In this document: positions 54,631-64,000 of the stretch, one piece after another
How positions within the stretch are numbered: position 1 is the stretch's first letter
How the letters are laid out: each line of letters begins with the position of its first letter
From: Pleurostoma richardsiae
Taxonomy: Eukaryota; Ascomycota; Sordariomycetes; Calosphaeriales; Pleurostomataceae
DNA: 64,000 nucleotides
Reading direction: 5' to 3'
Assembly: GCA_030052745.1 (NCBI GenBank)
Contig: JANBVO010000002.1
Location: 62,001 to 126,000, forward strand
Notes under the pieces: model-generated
Databases searched by the model: none
The model's input: the letters and a program-made list of their open reading frames with translations, nothing else
Told to the model about the DNA's origin: nothing
Program-made: the position numbers and the translations under genes

Positions 54631-56956
54631 ATGGAGCACGCTACACAGATGCTGTCTGCGACAGCCCACGAGCTGTATGCCCGCGCGAACACCACGTCCA
54701 CCGACCCCGACACGCAGAGCCGGCCGTCCGTCTACAAGGCAATCGGCATTTCGCTAGCGGTAGGCTCCGGCGCTTTTATTGGAACGTCGTTTGTGCTCAA
54801 GAAGGTTGGGCTGCTCAAGGCGAACGAGAAGTACAATGAGGTCGCCGGTGAGGGCTATGGCTACCTGAAGAACGCATACTGGTGGAGCGGCATGACTCTG
54901 ATGATCCTGGGCGAGATCCTCAATTTCGTCGCCTACGCCTTCACCGACGCCATCCTCGTCACCCCCCTGGGCGCCCTGTCCGTTGTCATCACCACCGTGT
55001 TCTCCGCCATCTTTCTCAAAGAGCGTCTGAGCATGGTCGGCAAGGTTGCCTGCTTCCTCTGCATTGTCGGCTCTGTTGTCATCGTCATGAACGCCCCGCA
55101 GGAATCCTCGGTAGCCACGATCCAGGAGATGCAGCATTTTGTCATCGCCCCTGGCTTCCTGAGCTATGCGGGCGTTATTATTCTCGGGTCGGTCGTGACT
55201 GCATTCTACTTTGGGCCCAGATATGGCAAAAAGAACATGCTGGTCTACTTGTCCATCTGCAGTTGGGTCGGAGGGCTGAGCGTCGTGGCCACACAGGGGC
55301 TGGGCGCCGCGATAGTGGCACAAGTAGGGGGGACCGCTCAGTTCAACCAATGGTTTCTCTACGTCTTGCTTGTTTTCGTCATCGGGACTTTACTGACCGA
55401 GATCATCTTCCTGAATGTGAGTCCCGAACGGGTGGCCTACTTGGCGGAAAGTTCGCTAACGAAGGCACAACGAACAGAAAGCACTTAATCTCTTCAATGC
55501 CGCCATGGTCACCCCCACCTATTACGTCTACTTTACTAGTACGACGATTATCACATCAGCCGTCCTGTTCCGGGGCTTCAAGGGAACAGCAACGTCAATC
55601 GTCACGGTAGTCATGGGATTCCTAGTCATCTGCTCCGGCGTCGTCCTCCTGCAGCTGTCCAAGTCTGCGAAAGACGTGCCAGACGCTGCCGTCTTCGCTG
55701 GAGACTTGGACCAGATCCACACGATTGCTGAACAAGAGCAGCCCGAAACGGAGCCCAAGGCTGATGCGATCCGCGGCGCCGCTGCCCTCGTGCGGCGCTT
55801 CTCCGTAGCCCGGCAGAAGATGGAAATTGATGAGCTGAAGCGCCTGCACGAGGAAAAGGAACGCGAGAGACTGGAACCGGTAAGCGAGGACGGCTCACAA
55901 TTTGAGTGGGATGGTCTGCGGCGGAGAAAGACCATCCTGGGTAGCACGAGATCGCGAGCCATGACCTCGCCAAATCCCTTCACACACACCCCACCGCGCA
56001 CGGCAGCGACGCCGCACCCGCCCCTGGGCATGTCGCACTTCCCGACCGAGGAAGAACTCGCCGAGCACGATCGTGTGACCACGCCAGGTGCACTATCGAG
56101 CATTGTCGGCACGATCCGCAACCGGACGCGCAGCGTATTGCTGCCGGGCCACCCGGACTACCAACCTAGCCAGGAGCCGTCCACCAAAGTGCAGAGTCCC
56201 ATGCACCCCGTGCAGCTAACAGAGATCGCTGTGCCAAGCCAGCATGCGGACGAGGACGGGACTTACTATAGCCAGGGTGCAGGAGGGTATGGATTGCCGA
56301 CCAGCAAGACTGAGTACGAGGGCTCCGGGGCTAGTATCCCCGTCTCCAGCGGGCGCCGAGTACAGTTTGGCGGCGAGAGTAGGCAGGTGTCGCAGGGCAG
56401 CACGGTGAGCGGGAGTAGCGGCGGGCTGGCACCGCCGACGCCGCCACCGCACTCAGCGCGGCGACAGTTCTCGTTCCAGAACGTGTTCCGCCGGAATCAG
56501 CAGCACAACCAGCAGCAGCAGCAACAGGACGGGGCGAGCGACGACCACCACCGACCAATCTCGCGGCCGGGAATACTATCGAGCCGAGGATACTCGAATC
56601 CGCAGGTAAAGGGAGCGACGGAGGAGGAGCGCTTGGGTTTGGTAAAGGGCGACTCTAGGAGCCTGCCGGCGCTCCCCACGTACGAGGATGGCTACGAGGA
56701 TGAGGATGAGGACCCGTACGTGGACGACAAGCAGTCGCGGTACGGTAGGGGAATCACGACGTCGCCGCCCCGGAGGGGCAGCGATGAGAAGGGCGGCGTG
56801 AGCACCGTGGTGCACGAGTACGACGACGGGAATGACCAGCACCGGTGGCGGAGTGATAGTGGCTCCAGCCACGGCGCATCTCCGCCACGGCCACCTCCTG
56901 CTCCCGGCGGGAGGAGAGGGCCGCCGCCCGGAAATGGAGACGGGGCTTTCATCTAG
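54631..56956 (+). CDS. NIPA-type magnesium transporter (DUF803)
   Basis: Two exons, 54631-55416 and 55478-56956, give 754 residues, joined IIFLN|KALNLFNAAMVTPTYYV. The first 350 residues contain nine hydrophobic segments of the NIPA/DUF803 fold (drug-metabolite transporter superfamily). Signature stretches are GAFIGTSFVLKKVGLLKA, WWSGMTLMILGEILNFVAYAF, PLGALSVVITTVFSAIFLKERL and VTPTYYVYFTSTTI. Animal NIPA proteins carry Mg2+ and related cations; fungal members are poorly studied, so transport of Mg2+ is inference. Unusually, a disordered cytosolic tail of about 400 residues follows. It is rich in Ser, Pro and Gln, with a Gln tract and acidic YEDEDEDPYV-type patches, and is likely regulatory. 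Confidence 0.88.
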
Positions 56957-58346
56957 GACGCGGCGCAAAGCTGGACCAGTCTGTGGGGAAGATGTGATGA
57001 CCGTTGACGACGCTCTTTCTTTGCATTGTGCTTTTGTATTTCAGGCAAGCCTCACGCAGTTGTTTTGTGTAACAATACCCTGTTTGCGACGGGAAGCGCA
57101 GAGCAAGTGGCGGTACATCTGGGCCTGGTGCTATACACTCTACACTACAAGGTGCATCTCGCTCCGGCTGTGTGACATCGCCGGCCATGGAGCGAAGTCT
57201 CGGCTGGAGCGCTGTATTATAGACTGTGGAAATATGGGCAGAGGGCTGAAAAGGGACATGCATTGTTGGGGGTCGATGGCAGTGGTCCTTTGGATAACTA
57301 AAGGGGGCGGCAGCATGCGGTTCGGCGAGGCTCAATAGACACAGAAGCAACAGAAATGACAGCATGTTCATTGTTCAAATCATCGATACTTGAAGGGCTT
57401 GTTTGCCCTCCCCCTACACTGTCCCGTCCAGTCTTCTGCTCACCGTGTCCCGGTGCCGTTGATGTGCCCGTGTATCCGTCGGGGGCCGGTCTCGGGCGAG
57501 AAGAGGTCCTACTGCCAAAAAGGATAATTTCTAGAAGCTTCGCGGTTGACAAATGGAGCCGATCAACTTGGGGCCGATGAATCGATCGACTGTTTGGAGT
57601 GCGTTAGCGGTTCGTGTCGTGCTTAATTTGACTCTCTGTGCAGCTGCTGGGAATGGCAGTGATTATTTCCACCCTCTCTGCCGCGTATTTCGCTTGAGTA
57701 GCAAGCAAAAAGGAGGTCTCGCGTCTTCTTTTTACTCAAGTTCCGCCGTACCCCATTCTGTGCCTTGCCGACGACAAGACACTCCACGATAAGCCCCACC
57801 ACCATCGGCACCCCCGCCAGGATCCCTACCCGCATACGGAGTACATCGGGGTGTTTGACTGTTCACGGCAGTGAATTGCGATTCCTCATCACTATTGCAG
57901 CCTCGTTCTGAGTCTCGTTCTACCCAAGTTCGGGCGGAGTCAGACAAGTTCCTTTCGCAAAGCACGCCTGCTCCAGCGCGGCCGCATCTCGGGCTCGAGT
58001 GAGCTGCACCGCACACAACCGCCAAGCTCCCAGCTTATCTATCAGCACCACAGCCCGTGAAAGACAGCAGCAGGCGTTAGCTGTCCTTTGGGTACTGTTG
58101 CGTCTTTCTCGTCGCAGACTGCCGAGCTGGGCAACGTCCGGCCGGACTGGACAGCTGCTGCAGTGCACCTTGAGGTCTGCCTTGCGCAACTGCAGCCGCA
58201 AGCCGTCGCTTGTGGAGCTGCAGCTCGGCAGACGGGCAAGCTTGGGCTGATATCCGAACAGCCCTGCCCTACCTGCTCTGTATCCGCCGTGCTCGCACGT
58301 CGTCTCGGCGCTCTACCCCACTCCCGAAAGCCTCTGCGCCGTCACG
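56957..58346. other. Intergenic region upstream of CHIP
   Basis: The 3' flank of the transporter, then about 1 kb of promoter/leader for the CHIP gene. Frames at 57999-58354 on the plus strand are unconnected and lack domains. Confidence 0.45.
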
Positions 58347-59315
58347 ATGTCTAGTAAAGCATTGCTGCTCAAAGAGGAGGGCAACCGGCACTTCCAGGCG
58401 GGCGACTATACCGGTGCTGAAGGACTCTACTCCAAAGCGTAGGCTAGCCCGCAAATCTATCCCCGCCTGATTTCCCATAGATTGCTAGGGGCCTCCAACT
58501 GATGCTTTGCTTTGCAGGATCATCGCCGACCCCAGAAACCCCACCCTCTACACGAACCGGGCGATGGCCCGGTTGCGGCTCAACCTCTGGGACTCGGCCA
58601 TATCCGACTGCCAGGCATGCCTCGAGCTGTCAGCAGACAACATGAAGGCCTACTACTACCTGTCGCAGGCGCACCTGGCCCTGAAAGACTACGACGACGC
58701 CCTCAGCAGCGCCCGGCGGGCCTACGAGCTGTGCGCCGCCGCCAACGACAAGTCGCTGGCCGCCATCACGGCGCAGGTGCTGCGCTGCAAGAAGGAGCGC
58801 TGGGACGACGCGGAGCGGCGCCGGGCGCGCGAGGGCGCGGAGCTCGAGGCCGAGCTGGCCGTCATGATGGAGCGCGAGCGCGACGAGGCCGCCGCCGCCT
58901 GCGAGGACGACTCCGACAAGGCGGAGGTCGAGGCCGAGTGGGCGCGCAGGATCGCGCAGATGCGGGAGGTGTTCGAGCGGGCGAGGGCGCAGGAGGACAG
59001 GAAGAGGGAGGTGCCGGACTGGGCGATCGACGACATCAGCTTCAGCGTCATGGTCGACCCTGTCATAGTAAGTGTTTCTCATCCCCCCTTTCCTCTAGTG
59101 TACCTGGTACTGGGAGCCCTAACAAGTTGTCCCTTCTGCAGACCAAAACTGGCAAGTCATACGAGCGGGCCTCCATAATGGAGCACCTCCGGCGGCATCC
59201 CACGGACCCCCTGACGAGAGAGCCGTTATATCCCTCGGACCTACGGCCCAACCTGGGCTTGAAGCAGGCATGCGAGGAGTTCCTCGACAGCAACGGCTGG
59301 GCGGTGGACTGGTGA
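58347..59315 (+). CDS. STUB1: CHIP/STUB1-type E3 ubiquitin ligase
   Basis: Three exons (58347-58438, 58518-59067, 59142-59315) give 271 residues. Residues 1-105 form three TPR units (MSSKALLLKEEGNRHFQAGD, NPTLYTNRAMARLRL, NMKAYYYLSQAHLALKDYDDALSSARRAYEL). They keep the Lys and Asn positions of the carboxylate clamp that grips the EEVD tail of Hsp70 and Hsp90. A charged coiled coil (about 125-190) follows, then a full U-box (about 195-265; DISFSVMVDPVITKTGKSYERASIMEHLRRHPTDPLTREPL). This is the CHIP domain order and length. It should ubiquitinate chaperone-bound misfolded proteins in the cytosol. CHIP is absent from budding yeast. Confidence 0.93.
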
Positions 59316-59747
59316 TGTGTAAATTGTGGGCAGCATCTTCATCCCCTTGGGCGATCGGGCCGTGAGCTCTTCTGGTTTTACTGGCATTTTGCAGCATGGC
59401 GTTTCTGGCAGAGACGGAGACATGTTCTCAAAATCACCATGATGGGCGGGGGCCTGTCGACGGGTCAGATGTGTAGGAATATGCTGTCCATGACGGCGAT
59501 GACTGATGATGATGATGAACGAGGTGCCCAAGAAAGGGGCTCCCAGTCGACAAATGGCGAGGTTTTGGATCTTGTCCATGTTGCGACACATATAGATGTG
59601 AGAGAAAAGAAATCCATTTTGTGCAATGGCTCATGGCCCTTATAGTCGCCTACTGGACGTGACGGCGTGGAGCAGTCTTTGCAAAAAGGATGGCTTCACT
59701 AATGAGTCCTTCTCGCGTAGAGGAAAGAGGCTGAACCGCCAGTTACA
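59316..59747. other. Convergent intergenic spacer
   Basis: Lies between the 3' ends of CHIP (plus) and the Ras-like GTPase (minus). A short GAT/ATG-rich tract near 59500-59520 is the only feature seen. Confidence 0.5.
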
Positions 59748-61624
59748 CTATGCTGCAACCCCGTTCTCAACCATGACTCCCGTCTTCCCAAGAATCCTTC
59801 TCATCCTTCCAATGACACCCTCGTGTCTGAGCTGGTGGGCTGCTGCGACCGGCACAGCGCGGGGCCGCGACGCGTCCTCAGCAGCGGCCTCCTTGATGAC
59901 TGCGGCCTCCGCCTTTGCCTCCTCACTGGTGGCCGTCGACGTGTTGATCCGGCTTTCCTCCGCACACAGTCCCTCATGCTCCCGTCCGCGGGCAGGGACA
60001 GCGCCAGCGTCTTCGTCTCTCCCCGCCTCACGCTCCCTGCGCGTACAGCAGCGTCTCGGCTCGGCCGGAGCTGCCTGTGTTCCGCGTGGCTCAACCCCCC
60101 TGCCCGTCTCCTGCAGCACGGCGCGCACCACGGCCTCGAACAGCTCCTCCACGTTCTCGCCTGTTTTGGCGCTCGTCTCAAAGTAGGGAACGTGCAGGAG
60201 GAGCTTCCGTACCAACATCTCCCCCTCCGCCCTTGAGACCTGCCTCTTTGCTGCTCCGGGCCCTGCAGTCGAGCCCGTGCCGTTGGAGCCTACGTGCGTG
60301 CAATCCTCTTCCTTGTGCGCTGTGGAGGGGGCCCCATCCTCGGCGGAAGGGCTGCCCGTCTGCAGCCACCTCTCGATCGCGCCCACCTTGTCAGCCCTGG
60401 GCAACTGGGAATCCCCGAGCGGCCTGCGCCTAGCACGGCCGTGCCGGTCTCGACGGGCGTCAAGGGCGTTGTCTGCTGAGAGCACCGAGCGCCGCGCCAG
60501 CTCGCTCTCGGCAGCCGCGCGATACCCCTGGTCGCTCCTCGCGCCGGGCGAGATGGGACCCAGGCTGAGCTCGTCGTAGAACCGGCTCTCGCGGTACAGG
60601 GGGTGTACGAGGCTGCGCTCCTCGACGTCCGCCTCTTGGATCACCGCGGCCTTCTCCTCCTCCAAGTGGCATCCTCCCGGCTCCGCGCTGACGCTCTCGG
60701 TGTCGAAATCCGACTTGTTGCCCACCAGCGCCACGACCGTCTCTCCGGCGCCGCGTGACCACTCGCCACCGCTGCCGCCGCCCAGGCCGCCGAAGATGCT
60801 CCGCCTCCCCACCCAACTGGCTCCGTAGCCCGAGCCTCCTGCTCCTCCTCTCCCTTCCTCGCCCGTGCGTCGCCTGCGATGGTGGTGGCTGTGGTGCTGC
60901 CGGATGGGGATCTCGGCGTGGAGGTCGACGATACTCTCGAAGGTGCCGCGGCGGCCGACGTCGTACACCAGCACCACGGCGTCGTACTCGCCCTTGCTGA
61001 GGACCTGGGCGCGCGCCCGGGGCAGCTGTAGCGCCGGGTAGTTGATCAGCTCGACGAGGTAGGTGTCGCACTCGCGGAGGCAGTCGGCGCAGGGCGAGTA
61101 GGGCGCCTCGTCCGGGACGGGCCTGGTAGACACTGTGGCGGCGGTTGTTGCTAGCTGCGAGCGTGGATCGTGGGGTAAGGAGTTGTCGTGGTGCTGCCTC
61201 TGGGTCTCTGGGTTGTGGTTATCATGCGACACGACGCGTTCTGAGGCTGGGTTTGAGAAGGTAGATAGCCCTGAAGGTGATCTAGGACGGGGGTGCGTGA
61301 TTATCGGGACGGATCCTAGGTTGGACAGGCCGTGAGAGGTGTTCAGGGGCCGAGTGAGAGCGGCAGGAGGAGGGACTGCGTGTCCACTGGTGGAGAGCGT
61401 GAAATAACGCCTGCTGCTGACAGTCAAGGCCGGGTCGTATGGTGGCGGGTATGTTGTCGTTGTGAACTTGAAATAGGTCATCAGCTTCAGTGATTCTCGG
61501 ATGTAATGAGAAAGGGAGGATCATTCAGGCCGCAACCCACCCTCGACTCGAGGCAATTCTTACCCACACCGGCTTCACCCAGAATGAGGATTCTGATTGT
61601 CCGGTCTCGGCTGCTTCTGCCCAT
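59748..61624 (-). CDS. Atypical Ras-like GTPase with large insertions
   Basis: Two exons (61624-61541, 61466-59748) give 600 residues, joined CLESR|FTTTTYPPPYDP. The N-terminus, RTIRILILGEAGVGKN, is a P-loop in which the usual Ser/Thr after GK is Asn (Asn23). The switch I-like FTTTTYPPPYDPALTVSSRRYFTL follows. The G3 region (DxxG) is not recognisable; the segment CDTYLVELINYPALQL occupies its place (about 160-176). VALVGNKSD (G4, about 274-281) and ETSAKTG (G5, 458-464) are clear. Insertions of about 110, 45 and 170 residues, rich in Gly, Arg and His, separate the motifs. There is no C-terminal CaaX box. The fold is Ras-like, but catalysis and normal nucleotide cycling look doubtful. Membrane attachment would need another route. 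Function unknown. Confidence 0.85.
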
Positions 61625-62430
61625 GGTTTTATCTTAATGTTGGGCTTCTGATACTCTCACAGAGCTGTCCTCTTCCTAGGTCGGCTCTTCTCGAAAACCA
61701 CCATTCGTTACTCCACTGGCAGAAAGGTATGGCTAGAGGTCAGGCAAGATGGGTGCAGCAATCGTATCAGTACAGGCTCGATATCTCTCTTGGAAATATG
61801 CGAGGCTTAATGGGCACGGTATATGCATTGAACAGAGGCCTGGCGCAAGGACAGCCCGATCACTTGATCAGTCTGTCGACGGCCTGTCACTGAGCCACGA
61901 GGTGTTCATTGATCGAATGATCGTCTCAGCATCAACCCTATCCATCAGCGGGAGAAGCGACTTCCTCTACATGCGGCAGATCTGCCGTCTTCCGTTTCGC
62001 CATGGTTTGACGCAGAGTCGCAGCGTGAGTCCCGAGCCGGCAGGCTAAATAGGTCGTCGTGCTTATAGGAAACGTCTCAGCAGATATCAGGACATATTGA
62101 GGGCCGTTGCAGTGTTGTGGATAAAGTGACCGGGATATAAGATACGAAGAAAGAGTATTGAGCATAAATAGAAGCTCATATAAGACCCATGCGGACTGTC
62201 ACGGTGTAGTTCATTGGCGTCTTTCCGTTCTGTGCACTTGGGATACCCTACCGTACGATATCGTGTTGACAGACAGAACTTGACAGCTTGCGACACTGGC
62301 TTCCTGTGTGACGGGATTCTGCCGAGCAATGCCTGAGGGAGCACTGCTCAGCGAAAGTCACAGACGGAAGCCGCATTTATCGGCCTTTGGGGCAGCTAAT
62401 ACATAGAATAACTACACTGTAGTGTTTCTT

Positions 62431-62522
62431 GAAAAAGAATAAAAATACCATGAAGAGAAGGAAAGTGAGCAGATGCAAAACAAGAAAAAGGGGTTAAAAA
62501 AAGAAAAGAAAAGAAGAGAGAC
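62431..62522 (+). repeat. A/G-rich low-complexity tract
   Basis: About 90 bp dominated by AAAG/AAGA runs on the plus strand with almost no pyrimidines. Possible nucleosome-poor DNA or a decayed simple repeat. Confidence 0.7.
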
Positions 62523-62695
62523 GTGAACACGGGTTCACTTGAACTCAGAACCAAAAGAAAAACCACTTGGTCTTTATGGCCCAGCCCTCAACGGCTACTG
62601 CGCCCCCGAGCCTTCCGGCTGGGCCCTTCGGAGGGCCCCCGGGTACTTCTTTGCGGCTGATCCTTCTCCCCAGCATGCGTCATGAGAGCAAGTAC

Positions 62696-62719
62696 GGTAG
62701 AGCAGCCGGTAGAGCAGCC
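62696..62719. repeat. 12-bp perfect tandem duplication
   Basis: GGTAGAGCAGCC occurs twice head to tail. Confidence 0.8.
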
Positions 62720-63129
62720 ATGTCTGAGGCTCATGGATGAAAGCTGGATGCGTTCTAGAAGGTCTACGAATGGCTGACGCGGTTGTTGCTGCGTTACCAC
62801 CTCCCCAACTACCTCACATGTTGGGACTTTTCACTCTTAATTATGCAGACTGCCCGGGGCCTCAGGCAAATGTGTTGATGGCAGGGCTACCACCTCCCTC
62901 TCGACCTGCTGGTCTGCTCCTGGGCTTAGCAATGTCATCTGAAATAGGAGGCATCCACTTCAGCTCCCTCACGTCCGTTCTCTCTCTGGCCTGCGGAGGA
63001 CTGTAAGCGTCAGCGAGTGTAAAGGCACTTCAAGGCCGGACGCAGACATAGACAACATAAACGCTGGCAATAAGCAATCTAGGGAGCAGAGCAGACACGG
63101 TGTACCGATCAAGAAATGGTCCGAAACAG

Positions 63130-64000
63130 CTACGTTTCATTCAGCAGGCTATCTTTGCTCTCCTTCTTCATCCGTGAGAACTCCTGGCGATACGGCCGCT
63201 CTGCAGCGTCGGCCTGCCCTACCGACTCCACCGTCGTTGTCGCCGCCTTGGAGAACCTGAGAGGGTCGACCGCCCACCGCACGAAGGGGTCTGAGTAGCG
63301 CTTCTTGCCAGCCACCGGAGGCAGCCGCGGCGACGGCGACATGTCGCACAGCTCCGCGTCCTCGTCCTGGGTGCTGTATCGTCGATCCTCGCGAGTGACG
63401 TTGACCTCGCGAGTGACGAAGATGCGCCCGAGGCTGCTCTGGACGACTGGCCAGAACACAGGCAGGGATGCGCAGATGAGGGCGAGGTCGACCTCGAGTG
63501 CAGCGAGCACGATGGGCACACTGCCATACCAGCTCGGGTCCAGGGTCGGGTACGTTCCGGCCTTAGACTGCACGATGCTGACGAGGCGCCATATGGACAG
63601 CATGTTTACGCTGTAACAAGTGTCAGTGAAGTCTTTGGAGACGATATGGCAAGCAGGAAGACCTCACACAGCGCCAAGGAAGATCAAACCGAACAGACCA
63701 ATGCGAGACTTCGATGACAGGCCCGGACGAAAGTACAGCGGGATTGGGATCGCGAAGACTGTGAGATCGAGGAGCACGTTGGTTGAGACTTGACTGATAT
63801 AGGTGCCCGCGAAAACATTGGCATCGTGGGAGCCGAACCCCCATCTTGCCTTCGCTTCAATGGACCAGTTCCAGTACGCCTCGACGGGGTAGCACGGCAC
63901 CCAGGCGATGAAGGAAAAAGCAACGCCCCACAGGGCCGTGATAGCGATGGCCACCATCGTGATGTATCGCAGCCTGGTACCGTCTTCGAATATCCGGAGG
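63130..64000 (-). CDS. Fungal rhodopsin-like/PTH11-type seven-helix membrane protein (partial)
   Basis: The gene is cut by the right edge, so only its C-terminal part is seen. Two exon pieces (>64000-63668, 63610-63130) join in LGAVV|NMLSIWRLV at a phase-2 GTGAGG donor. The frame stays open to the window edge (RIFEDGTRLRYITM). Helices visible: MVAIAITALWGVAFSFIAWVPC, NVLLDLTVFAIPIPLYF, SRIGLFGLIFLGAVV and VPIVLAALEVDLALICASLPVFWP. The LxxRxxxxxxxWxWSIE-like loop after helix 4 and the DLxxxxxPxPLYF helix are typical of the fungal rhodopsin domain family (Fung_rhodopsin), many members of which are PTH11-like receptors. The cytosolic tail of about 90 residues is charged (KKRYSDPFVRWAVDPL, SRMKKESKDSLL). 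The ligand is unknown, and no CFEM domain can be judged because the N-terminus is outside the window. Confidence 0.82.

Larger units (their letters stand above)
61625..63129. other. 1.5-kb region without a supportable gene
   Basis: The left part is the promoter of the Ras-like gene. It includes a purine-rich tract (62431-62522) and a 12-bp tandem duplication (62696-62719). The right part is the 3' flank of the receptor gene. Confidence 0.5.

Overview
The window reads as nuclear DNA of a filamentous ascomycete (Pezizomycotina, most likely a Sordariomycete). The evidence is the gene content together with short introns of about 50-110 bp that carry GTRAGT-like donors and CTRAC-like branch sites. 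The genes include HAUS6/augmin, which budding yeasts lack, RBM25, Erg28, a fungal CHIP homologue, an exo-polygalacturonase, DUF7726 and DUF7730 proteins, an F-box protein of a Pezizomycotina type, and a fungal rhodopsin-like seven-helix receptor. I could not fix the genus.

Layout. The left third (1-19 kb) is accessory in character. It holds a tandem-DUF7726 protein, a decayed secreted leucine aminopeptidase gene, an MFS transporter with a long disordered N-terminus, an F-box protein, an NmrA-type reductase behind a clear TATA box, a secreted exo-polygalacturonase with one GC-AG intron, a Ser/Thr-rich GPI-type surface protein and a DUF7730 protein. From 19 to 27 kb genes are dense and conserved: HAUS6, mitoribosomal bS21m, RBM25 and an enoyl-CoA hydratase/isomerase. 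From 27 to 38 kb genes are sparse: a small Cys-rich protein, an intronless pyruvate decarboxylase, a small secreted six-cysteine protein and long empty stretches, one of them AT-rich. At 38-40 kb two close tRNA genes, a cyanamide hydratase-like HD protein and a 107-bp hAT-type MITE lie together. From 40 to 61.6 kb comes a second housekeeping run: Nup170/155, 3-ketoacyl-CoA reductase and ERG28 (divergent), GAL7 and ADA2 (divergent), a NIPA-type Mg transporter, CHIP and an atypical Ras-like GTPase. The right edge cuts a seven-helix receptor gene.

How the genes relate. There is no convincing multi-gene cluster with a single job. The clearest functional pairing is the 362-bp divergent promoter between the VLCFA 3-ketoacyl-CoA reductase and ERG28, both ER membrane lipid-synthesis proteins. 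Exo-polygalacturonase, the GPI protein, the six-cysteine secreted protein and the decayed aminopeptidase point to a plant-associated or saprotrophic secretome.

The most interesting items are the Ras-like GTPase with Asn in the P-loop Ser/Thr position and no recognisable DxxG motif, the compact hAT MITE with a perfect 8-bp target duplication, the tRNA-Gly/tRNA-Arg pair that may be co-transcribed, the decayed aminopeptidase, the GC-AG intron, and a recurrent TACCTAGGTA-like palindrome in intergenic DNA. Exon boundaries were worked out by eye from splice signals, reading phase and family knowledge. No database search was run.
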